64,000 bases of DNA from Eleginops maclovinus (Eukaryota > Chordata > Actinopteri > Perciformes > Eleginopidae): contig NC_086362.1 of assembly GCF_036324505.1 (NCBI RefSeq), positions 15,282,001-15,346,000 of the forward strand, given 5' to 3'. Both the position numbers and the translations under genes were made by a program. The notes below the pieces were generated by a model. The model did not search any database and had not been told where the DNA came from. It saw only the letters and a list, made by a program, of their open reading frames with translations. Of the stretch, positions 46,150 to 56,832 are shown piece after piece (positions within the stretch are counted from its first letter, which is position 1; every line of letters begins with the position of its first letter).

Positions 46150-48420
46150 GCTAATACATAGTGTGTCAGTGATTCACAGTGGTATCAGTAAAGAATAGCT
46201 CCACTGGATGAAATGGGTTGCATTACTAGATGGTGTATGTTAACAGTTCAAATTGCTTTTGCAGAACATTGTCATTCAGGAGTGCTTGGCCAGACTGAGG
46301 GAAAGACTGCAGTGTGCCCTCAACAACAACCCTCCTGATCTTGACTATTTAGAATATATAGTTACCCAAGAGAGGACCTTCATAGATGCAATGGAGAATG
46401 TAGCTCTGCCTAATGATATGTGAAACCCTCCATCAACTGAGCAGTTTGCTTGACTTGCGGAATAAACCTCCCCCCTCAATATCTGTGGTGAGGAGTATAG
46501 GTCCCCATGGACGTTTAAGACTACAGGTCACAGAGGACCACCTCCAAAGTCTTCTTCATTTAGGTCTACCTGCCACATGTGTAGCAGACATTCTTGGAGT
46601 CTCAAGAAGAACCATATACAGGAGGATGCAGGAGTACAACATGTCAGTTAGGAGTCTGTATTCCACCATGACTGATGATGCTCTGGATAATGAAGTGAGA
46701 GCCATCAAATCTAGACTACCTCATGCTGGATACCAGATTGTCAAGGGGTGTCTTGAAGCAGAGGGCCACCATGTACAATGGACCAGACTCAAGGCCTCTA
46801 TGCATAGAGTTGATACAGAGGGCATCTTATCAAGAATGACAAGTATGGGCTGTGTTGTTCGTCAAAAATACTGTGTTCAAGGCCCACATTTTCTGCAGCA
46901 CATAGGTTTGTATATTACATTTGAATATAGCAGAAAATAGTTATCTTTGGAATAATTTTTTGCGGGTAATTATCCTCTGCTTCTTTCTTTTTAATTAAAC
47001 CATGTCCTTTTTTCACCAGATATAACATGGTGATATTCGGTGGCATTGATGGCTACTCTAGGAAGGTAAGTTTCCTACTGTAACAAAATACATACTCATG
47101 AAAATATTGCTGGTACAATCCATCATTTTTTGGTAGGGTGTCCATCTTATGACAATCATCCCATAACTATTATTAGTATAACTAAGTCTGTTTTCCACCC
47201 GCTAGATCATGTACCTCAATGCTGGATCCAACAACACAGCAAGCACTGCACTTCAGTATTTTCTGGATGGAGTGAGGAGATTTGGATGGCCTTACAAGTG
47301 ATTAATGCTGCATTCAATTTATTTAGAATTATGGTTCTCATCGTATCTTTTAAGCAATATAAAGGATTTGTCAGCCGTTTATGAAACATGAAATTATCAG
47401 GATTTATTCAATGCTGCATTTAGTTTTCATGAACCTGTGTGAGGAAATGATCCAGTATTTTTAGTGAAGGTTTTTTGTGGATTCAGTTGTATGGATACTA
47501 ATTTCAACATCTAATGTGTTACAGGGTAAGAGGTGACCAGGGTGTTGAAAATGTCAGCATTGCACAGATGATGTTCACTGTGAGAGGCACAGGACATGGA
47601 AGCTTTATAAGTGGAAAAAGCGTGCACAACCAGAGGTGAAGTATTCCTTTTGCAATAATTATTATTATCAAATTACCTCAAGATCCAAGTAGGTACATGG
47701 CATGTGCTGTTGTTATTGCCCTTCAGTGTGATATTTACTGCAGTTGAATTGCTGTTTGGCTATACTTTTTTAGTTTGATTGACCCTTGGGGAACTTTTCT
47801 ATGTATGAATTGTAGAATCGAACGTCTATGGAGGGACGTTTGGACAGGAGTTACACACATTTACTATGACGTATTACACAACCCGGAGGAAGATGGATCC
47901 CTCGACATCTCGGATAACCTTCATCTCTTCTGTGCTCAGTACACCTTCCTCCCCCGACTCAAGGCTGATTTGGCCAAGTTTTCTGCCGGATGGAATGATC
48001 ATCCTATCAGGACAGAGGGCTTCCTTTCCCCAAACCAGCTATGGGAGCTTGGGATGCTGCAGCACCCCATCAGAGAGCCTGAGATGTCTCAGGAAAATGT
48101 GGCAGTTGAGTAATAATGGCAATGATGTTGTTGTCCTGCCTTTAACTATATGTTTTTCAATCTACATACTGATAATACTATCTTCTGTTCGTTTTAGGGT
48201 CTCCAAATTGAGCATATTGATTGGGAGAGCTCAGTGCTCTCTCATGACAACTCTGCTAACCCAGGTGTTACCGTGCCAGAAATTGAATGTCCATTGAAGA
48301 CCGAGGACATTGAAGCTCTATGTCTTGCCGTTGATCCCCTTTCTCATTCAATTAGTTTTGGAAGAGACATTTATTTGACCACGCTTGCACATGCCTTGTA
48401 CCTACTTCACCATCATTGAC
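45706..48420 (+). pseudogene. DDE integrase-like gene, spliced, damaged
   Basis: Exons: leader 45,706-45,729; 46,265-46,905; 47,020-47,065; 47,206-47,297; 47,525-47,635; 47,816-48,113; last piece about 48,197-48,420. A helix-turn-helix (LGVSRRTIYRRM, ~46,600) precedes an integrase core: FGGIDGYSRK, then RGDQGVEN (second acidic residue) and NQRIERLWRDV (Glu). It would cut and join the transposon ends. Three lesions: a frame shift near 46,417; loss of the segment expected to hold the first catalytic Asp at the 46,905/47,020 junction; and a stop with poor donor at 48,111 before the last exon. The family resembles single-domain integrase-core proteins of fish and cnidarians. Confidence 0.75.
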
Positions 48421-48572
48421 AGTCGTGTACCAATCCGAGAAACTAATTGAAACTAAATAAATAACAAAATGTTGTATTTTGCTTCCAAACTTTTTTTATC
48501 GGACACACTCACATTCATTCTGTCAAGAACACAGTGAAGGACATCTTCATATTTGAAACAGCAACATTTCAC

Positions 48573-51500
48573 CTATACCTGATGAAATGCCTGCCCTAGA
48601 TGGAAGGCCTCTATCACCACTTGTTTGAACTCAGTATAAGTTTGCATATGCTTAACAGGCAGGCGGATTGTATTACTGCATGCGGCGACTGTTGGGTAGC
48701 AAACAGTATGTACACCATACTGGATGTTACAGGTGTGATTGAACTGCACACAGACTCTGAAGTTTATCTTCTCTTCTGGTAAGACAGGAATGTGGCCCTG
48801 TCCTGTGAGCCACTGGAGAAATGTACTGGGGGACAGGTGACCTGGATAGTCACCCACCTCTGGATGTTCACCTTTTCAGAGACATAAAGCAAACAATCAT
48901 ATAAATGAAATATTGGACATGGTTTACCTGTCCCAGCACAGAGGTAGAATTTGGAAATCTAATCTGACATAAGTGTACTTACAATGATAATGTAATCTAC
49001 ATAGAAACTTCATGAGATGTGTAAGACAAACTAAGTACACAGAGTTTACAAGAAGAAAACTAAATGAGCAATTACATGCTTCCAGCTCCTGCAAGTAGTC
49101 CTGTAGATGGTTCATAACGCTCACTTCCACCTGTTCTTGGTTGGAGCCCTTCTCACTGAACTCAGGATGGCACACCGCAAAGACAAAGTCAGCATCAGCC
49201 TGGTGAGAGAAACAATGTATCGTTAGAGCTAGAGAGTTAATGAATAGAGCAAGCGGCACTGGGTGAGAACAAAGCCAATGAATGAGAGAAATAAACTGTC
49301 AGTGTCAGTCAAAACAGACACACTGACAGAGGAGAGACGGAGAATTGGTATTTGAAATAAGCTGAGTTTAGGACTTGGAATCACTATTGGTAGTAAAAAG
49401 TGATATCAGTACAGTACATACCTACTAAAGCCTATATCTATTAACTCACCTTCACCTCCACACCAGGGACAAAGAGTGGTTGACAGATGTTTGAGTATTG
49501 GCTCATAAGATCAGCGAGACCATAAAGTTTCAGACCTTCATGTAGCTGGGAGAGAAGGGGCAGCAGCCGAAGTATGGCATGAAGAACAACAGCACTAAAA
49601 TATAGAAGGGAAAAAGAAATGCTGTACATTAACTCTGTGGTACTCCATTGGCCAGAATGCTTTGTGGTTTGAGTATTCCTATGTTTTACAATATTCAACA
49701 CGCCAGTGAAAAAGGGGTTACATTAACATCCTTGACAAGGATCAGCATAGTGAAAAAACTATTTTACCGAACAATTTCTTCCCCCTTTTCAACTTTAACA
49801 GGTCCATTATAGCCACAGCTCAGAATGTCATCAGTCAGTTCAGTCATTGTAGCCTCTGTGGCCGACTCAACCTTTAAAAGACACACACACACACAGGGGA
49901 AAACCCACTGAATAACGTGGGGTGCTCCAGATAGTCTGGTTGGCGTATATCATATATCACAATATCTTTGACCAAATATCTCAGTATTGATGTTGTTACA
50001 AAATACCCTGATTTCCATGAATTATATGACAGCTGTGAATTCTGTATTACAAAGATGCAATGCCAAACATTTTACAGCAGTTAAACCCTTAAGACCTCTT
50101 ACCTGGGAGATAAGTGATGTATACTGAGCATCAGAGACATCCTCTTTGGAAATGTGCTCAATCTGTATCTCCCCATCACACAAGTACTTGTAGCACCAAA
50201 GTTTGAGGCAGCAGGGTGGTGGTCCGCTTTGAGCCAGACTTGCAGCCCGGATTTCACCAGTACTCCTGAAAGAAGCAGTATAAATAAGTGAAAACATAGT
50301 GATGTCCTGAGACTATGACATACATTTAGCCTACTGAACATAAAACTATCAAAACTTATGCACAGCTACAGAGTCAGACAGGTGTGTAGGAGAGGACCAG
50401 AAGGGCAACAGACTGAAACAGAGGAAGGTCCCGCACACTGTCTTAACTTGCAGTTTAATCAAAGAACAATGTTTTTGGTCGCTTGGACCTTCATCAGGTT
50501 ATGTTATGGTGTGAAACGAGGAAGCAATTTAAATAGACTCAATGGACCACGTGGGCCAATCAGAGCCCACACCTGGTGACGTCATAGTAACACATAACAC
50601 AGGAAGATCCTGTATTTGGATGCAGTAACCAACAACTAATCCGAGGACAGCTATGGCGTTTTTTCTGCAGGCTACCTGGCTACATGGTGTTCCATCAATA
50701 TTGGACATTTTTGATTCTCAACAAAGGAATTGAACAAAATTAGGTAATTTGAACACAATGGCATGCCACATACAGGAAAATAACCATTTTACTTTTCATT
50801 CAAGTCTGGTAGGACAAATGTTATTAATTTAATCCCATAGACACACCTGAAGTTTGCTTGATCAAGATCCAACATGGAATATTTGGGACATTTTCCAGTC
50901 TGGTCACCCTCAAACAGCTTCTGCTCAATCCCTGCAACCATCTCTTTGAACTCAAAGAATCACTCCATTCTTGTAACTACTGTCACTTCTATTGCAACTT
51001 TTTAAAAATGTAATTTAAGTCATATTTAACTGAGCCAACAGGCAGAACGGAGCCCAGTACGGACCATGAACCTAAAAAAAAGAAACACTTTTTTGTTTTT
51101 TTTTATGTCCCCTAGGGAGCTCCGTAATATTTACCTCCGCCAACGAGGTTATGTTTTTGCCGGCGTTTTTTGTCTGTTTGTTTGTTGGCAAAATAATTCG
51201 AAAAGCTTTCAGGAAATGTTGATAATGGGAAAGGAACAAATGCTCTCCGAGTGCTTTTCTAATTCAAATATGTGTACCTGTGAGGAACTCCTTCCGTAGT
51301 GCCCCTGTATCAAGGCCAGCCTCCCCTATGAACCTGATTTTTAACTGACTGGTAGGCAATGCCTTCTTTTGTCGCTTCCATTGAGCAAGGCCCCGCTCCA
51401 CCAAATGGGATCTTGATACAGTGAGAGGAAATTCTTCCTCGTTGTTAACAGCAGCAGAGATGGCATGCAGAACGTCATCAAGGCTGATGGAGAAATAAAT

Positions 51501-54500
51501 GCCTGTTAGGCAGTGTGATTCTGGAAAGTGTATATTGTCTTGTTGTCTTGCATTGTTATGCTTTCTCTATTGTGTGTGAGTATTAGCAGATTTGTGTAAT
51601 TTACTTTTTTGTTGCTTCTGTAGGGTCATAGCTTACAGGTGATCCCTGGATTCTTTGACATCATAAGAGTTACTTGGCCCCAAAAGCTTGAGAGCCTTAG
51701 GTTATTGACTGTTGAAGGAGACTGTAGAAGCGTACAAACCTAGAAATGCTCATCTTGTGTTTTGAGGTTGAAGGAATGAAGTCAGCTTTGCTGAAATGAC
51801 ATAACACAAGTATGAAGTTGAGAGTGAAACCCATATCCTCTGAACTTAAAATGTAAAAAGGTGTACAATAAACTCAGTACAGAAGTCACATATGAAAGTT
51901 TAAGTTAAAAGGTGGATTTTTCTAAGGAAGTAATTTTGTTATGGTCAGGACTAACTGATCAATAAAAATCATATGGCAGTGACAACCAAAGGAGAAAAAA
52001 TTGCCTTTATGGTAACAGCACAGTCAATTTAAAGGTATTAAATCCAACTGGTCAATACATTCATCCATTGGTGGGAAGACAGATGCTTGGAGGGATATCC
52101 CTAACTAAAATATTACAATATCTTGACATATTTTCTAATTTGTGCTAAAAGATTCAGTTACCTCTCTCCACACTGGCTTGCATGTGCCTCCAGCTCATTG
52201 GGAGGAAAATTCTGGCCACAGATTGGGCACACAGTCTGCAACGGGAATCACTTCAATGTTTAACATAAAAGGTGGAGACAAGAATACCTCAAAAAGGAAT
52301 GAAATTGTGATGTGTCTGCAAATATTCATTTTGCTTGATTGCATATATCTGTTGTTATTCATCTTTCAACAGATGTTTTTGCATAATCTGTTAATTAATT
52401 AACACAGCCTAATTAAAAATATAGCTTAACTACCTTAAATATCCACATTACATCAGGTGGAACTGGCCACTACACAAGTCATGACTAAATCCAACTGTAA
52501 TGGTGAGGCTCCTCTTTGTTCTCTTAAGACATTGTATTCAAGCTTAATGGTGCAACATGTCAAGGGGAAAGGTGACTTATGTGGTTAGATTGACATTTTG
52601 TTCTTTGAGCCTAACTTCCCTGTCAGACTCCCTGTCCCTGTCAGGTGCTAAAGGGGCTGATGTTTGCTTTTTGTCATGGATGGTTAGGGTGTTGAGAGAA
52701 TTCTCTGTAGGTCTATGGGAAAGGTGATTCTACACAAAAATGGCAACTGACAATTTCAGTAAGCGGTGGTGAAAAAGATATGATCTACAGTACAAACTTG
52801 TGTCACGTCTGTAATTGTGTAATATGTCCCTTTGTCCAAACACTTTTTTAACCCAACCAAAATACCACTGATGCTTGAAAAGGTACCAATTATGTCACCT
52901 TTTGATTTGAGTTTACCTCAAAGTCTTCCATATCTGGTTTGGGGTGCCTGTAATCCAGGTCTTCATCACTAATCTGATGAAGGAGAGTAGCAAGTTCTCA
53001 TTTATTATATGAAGACGGTCTATGAAGTGAGTATTATGCAAGCAACATTCACAATGTTGGACCTGAGGAAGATCCTGATGGAGCAAAACGTTGTCTATTA
53101 GAGATATCTAGTAGCAAGCTTAAAAGTGTGCGGTAGTCGTTTCTGTGTTTTACAGAGTAAAGCTATTTGTAATATAACGTGATCTCCCAACATTATCCAT
53201 ACAATGGGTCTGTACATACCTCCTGTGGAGAAGTATCTGAAATCTTGCATGTTTCAACATGCAGCGGTAGGATCTGTAATGGATAGCTGGTGTGACAGGA
53301 GTGGCACATTGCCTTTGGCATACTGGAAAAGGACGTGGAGTCAGGAGGCAGTGGTTGAGTGTTTAGTTCCTCCTGTATTGGAGCAATATATAGGACACCC
53401 TTTCCGCCTACACTTGCCGTCTTCAGCATTAGCCCAGTATATCCACTGTCCTCAGGAGACACCATGTATAGTTTTCTAGCACCCCAACCTCCTAACAAGA
53501 AAAGTTATTTAATAGTTGAATTCTATTGAAATGTGACAGTGCTCATCACTCATGATATTGTTCCAAATGATTTTATAACAAGATTAGATTAGACATTGGT
53601 TCTATGTACCTGCTCCTTTGTAAATCAGCCAGCCCCCAGACACACTTTCCAGTTTTGGATATAGATCTTTGAGGGTTGAACACACCTTCAAGAGTAATAT
53701 AAATTATACCATCATATTGATAAAAGAACATTGGTTTTGATGGTGGACTATATTAAAATATTATATGACAAAAAAAAAAAGATTGTCAATCTTGCCTCAC
53801 CTCATCATGGGTGTAGTTTTCTGGTATCAGCGTGGACCTGCGTCCCAAACCAGCTTGCAGATGAAAAACTTCTTCAGTGCCTTTCGGAGTACGCTCAGAA
53901 AGCTTGGGTAAGAGATAAAATGTCATTTGTGTCTCTTTGACTGGCGTGAAGTGGTTGGAAGGCCCTCGAACGCACCGGCGCTTTCCCTTTGCTCCAAAAA
54001 GGGCAGGAAAAGACCTGTGATGATGAGAATGTTTTAACTTTACAGTACAAAATAAATGAATGTAAGGGACAAGTCAGTCTGACAAAGTAACCAAATACAG
54101 TGAAGGACCTTGTCATTTCTGTGTGGACACTGGGTCGGCAATCTCTCCCTCTTTCCTGACTCCTTCCCTGTCTGCTAGTATGACACCAAGATCTTTCAGA
54201 AGATGCATCACATTATTTTATGCGGAATAGTCAACATTTAAATGAATGTCTCAGAGGTCAAATGATTGAATTGTTATACATGTTAATCTGGGTGTGTGTT
54301 ATTTGTTGTGAAACTAGACACATCACCTTGGAGTCTCTGGGGCAGTTTGCTGTTGGGCACTGGACCCAACAGGAGTGGCTCTGTGTTGGGCACTGGGCCC
54401 AACAGGACCAGGGGAAGGTGTTGCATTTGTGAGCAAATTTAGGAGGTGTCTTGCTGAATTGACTGCTTCTGAGATGTCTCCCTGTCAAAAGTATAAAAAT

Positions 54501-55076
54501 GGAGCAGTAGGTTGGAAGAGCTATACAATACATCAACTTAAATAACCCATACAACAATATAAATAACTTAAATATTACCCAAAAAAATTACAAAGTGGGA
54601 TGTTTTCCATATTCCAAAGAAAATATATTGCACAAAGTTATTAAGTTAAGATGACTGGGGGGTTGGACAGGCAAGTCACAGGTGGGACTGGCAATAGCTA
54701 GCATGATGCCTTCTATTTCTAGATCTTCTGACTAAGTTTACCGGTACTTATCTGAGCTAACGACATGATCACTGTCACTAGATATAAAGAAAACGTTGAC
54801 TTTCACTCGGTGCTATTCACTGACAGTAAAAAACGAATATGTGTCGTTATTGTATGCACTGCTGTTTGTAGACTAGGTCCAGCGCTCGTTGCAGCGTTGC
54901 TAAAATGTTAGCTGAAACAATGCTAACGTGCTAGTCGTCTAATGTAATTGTAAACATGATTTGTTTATGCTCGCTGACGAAACGAAATGTTTCTACAAAA
55001 TAGCTACAACATTAACAACAGTTCGTTAAAAGATATGTTAAATTGCCATTACCGTATTTGTCCCAGCCGAATCCAT
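48573..55076 (-). CDS. HECT-type E3 ubiquitin ligase with two UBZ4-like fingers, 15 exons
   Basis: Exons (minus): 55,053-55,076; 54,327-54,481; 53,801-54,014; 53,610-53,685; 53,220-53,491; 52,917-52,973; 52,162-52,235; 51,740-51,790; 51,278-51,483; 50,847-50,943; 50,103-50,265; 49,768-49,871; 49,450-49,594; 49,076-49,199; 48,573-48,871. All have GT-AG borders and join in phase to 686 codons plus stop, with no internal stop. Residues 219-238 and 269-288 are C-x2-C-x11-H-x3-C fingers, the spacing of RAD18-type UBZ4, which binds ubiquitin. The HECT domain starts near residue 350 ([19 protein letters not shown]) and ends with [11 protein letters not shown], catalytic Cys about 652. Resembles the multi-copy G2E3-like ligases of fish. 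Substrate unknown. Confidence 0.82.
50360..50640 (-). repeat. Intronic insertion with degraded hammerhead-like motif
   Basis: Within the intron between ligase exons 10 and 11. On the minus strand CCTGATGAAGGTCCAAGCGA then CCAAAAAC resembles a hammerhead core (CTGANGA, short stem-loop, then GAAA) with the conserved G of GAAA changed to A. Such motifs mark Penelope-like elements. No coding part is present. Confidence 0.4.
52985..53190 (+). repeat. Second intronic insertion with hammerhead-like motif
   Basis: In the intron between ligase exons 5 and 6. The plus strand has CCTGAGGAAGATCCTGATGG then AGCAAAACGTTG, near 53,061-53,092, again matching CTGANGA plus stem and an AAAAC box. The surrounding ~200 bp has no gene and may be a Penelope-type fragment. 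Confidence 0.3.
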
Positions 55077-55533
55077 TCTCACTCCAGTCAAGGCAAGGCG
55101 AGTTCTCCTCCGTTTTTTTGGCGGGTAGAAAGCTTAAAAAACATAGGTGCTGATTGGCCGAAGAGGAGTCCTGTGTGTCTGCGCTCGATTGCTCATTCTG
55201 CATCCTTCAACTACCCGGATGTCTGTCACAGTAACTTGAAATTGAATTTTGAGAACTGAATTTGAATTGTGAGAACTGAATGTGAATATGTATAGAGAGT
55301 TGAATTTTCATTGAGGATCCAATTTTATTGGACTTCAGTTCCAAACTAATAAATTCAATTTCAAATGATACAATTCAGATTCAGTTTTCCAATGCAATGA
55401 TGCAAATTAAACAATACAATTTCAAATGATGTGATTCAAATTCAGTTTTTCAATGCAATTATTCAAGTTTAGCAATTCAAATTCAAATATAAATGATTCA
55501 AATTCAGTTTCTGGTGGCACATATTTCAGCCCA
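54652..55533. repeat. Right terminal inverted repeat
   Basis: Pairs with 45,244-46,149. It holds the reverse-strand leader exon (55,053-55,076) and CCAAT box (55,151-55,157) for the ligase gene. The outer end is CAGCCCA at 55,527-55,533, followed by TA and BEL gag. Confidence 0.92.
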
Positions 55534-56832
55534 TATTAACCCCTCAATTACCACAACTACCTGCTCTACCCACACACATTCATGGGCACAATGCTTCCAC
55601 TCCAGCACAACCGAGCACCCTTCCAGACAATGGGATACAGCAACGCTTCGGCCCACAGCAGCCACATATTCAGCCTCCTGTACCGCATCACGCACATATT
55701 CAGCCCCCTGTATCACAACGGATCGACCGAGAGCAACGTCGGTCACAGCTTAACACCTCGTCCTACCAATACTCACAAAGAGTGAACCAGCCTCAACCCA
55801 AAAGAGAACCAGGGGTCAGTTCTTACACCCCACACCATACACCCAGCCAGGATGTAAACGGCAACATATCAGATCTGGCTAAGTTTCTGATAAGGAGTCA
55901 ACTGATAACAAGTGGAATGAGCCGCTTCGATGACCAGCCTGAAAACTACCTCAGCTGGAAGGCAACATTCACTAGTGTGTTACAGGGCTTAGATATCTCA
56001 GCCAACGACGAAGTTGACCTTCTCATTAAATGGTTAGGCCCTGAGTCAAGTCAGTTAGCACGCAGGATGAAATCGGTTAGTATCGGCCACCCATCTGCTG
56101 CTCTCAGACTGATTTGGACCAGGCTGGAGGAACGATATGGAGCTCCAGAGGCCATTGAGAAGGCGCTCTTTGCTAAACTGGATAACTTTCCCAGGATTTC
56201 CAACCGGGACAACCACAGGCTTAGTGAGCTGGCAGACTTGGTGCTAGAACTTGAAGCCGCAAAACAAGATGGCTACCTCCAGGGATTGATATACCTGGAC
56301 ACAGCAAGAGGAGTCGGCCCCATTGTGGAAAAGTTGCCATTCTATCTTCAAGAGAAATGGATGACATTTGGATCAAGGTATAAGGAAGAGAAAAAAGTTG
56401 CATTTCCACCGTTTTTAGTGTTCTCTGAGTTCATCAGAAGGGAGGCTAAGGCCAGAAATGACCCGAGCTTCAACACCTGCAGCTCCGCAGCACCTACCTT
56501 GACAAAGGAAAGGACAGGAAACCTCAATAACAAAAACCAAGTTACAGTTCACAAAACAAACGTTTCCAAGGAAACAACAGAAAGTGGAACAAACCAAACA
56601 GAGGACCCAAATGTACATTGCCCGATACACAAGAGATTCCATCCACTTAGAAAATGCAAGAGCTTCAGAGCCATGATGCTCGACGACAGGAAGAAGTTCC
56701 TGAAGGACAACGGTGTATGTTTCCGCTGCTGTGCGTCAGTCTCACACATGGCCAGGAACTGTGATGTTGCCATTAAGTGTGCAGAATGCAACAGTGAGAA
56801 ACACCTTGCCGCACTGCATCCAGGGCCTACTC
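55534..56832 (+). pseudogene. BEL/Pao gag, copy 2
   Basis: Essentially identical to the gag at 1,592-2,890, with the DUF1759-type domain and zinc knuckle. It is open from the TIR junction to the L2 insertion. Read-through into L2 gives the same chimeric tail, stop at 57,155. Confidence 0.8.

Larger units (their letters stand above)
45244..55533. mobile_element. 10.3-kb inverted-repeat transposon with integrase and HECT ligase genes
   Basis: The inverted repeats (45,244-46,149 and 54,652-55,533) begin TGGGCTGAAATATGTGCCAC and are each bordered outside by TA, a possible TA duplication. Between them lie two convergent spliced genes, an integrase-like gene (plus) and a HECT E3 ligase (minus), tail to tail with 150 bp between stop codons. 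No other gene is seen. The right end abuts BEL gag in mid-frame, but the left flank is not BEL. The two ends therefore may not come from one simple insertion. I do not recognise a named family. Confidence 0.7.

Noticed and set aside
50944..50965. Nonsense TGA in ligase exon 10
   Set aside because: The acceptor GTTCAAAG before AGATGG places the TGA in the intron and gives the correct phase, so the exon is intact.
53193..53498. Stand-alone small protein of 101 codons
   Set aside because: It is ligase exon 5 plus intron read-through at both ends.
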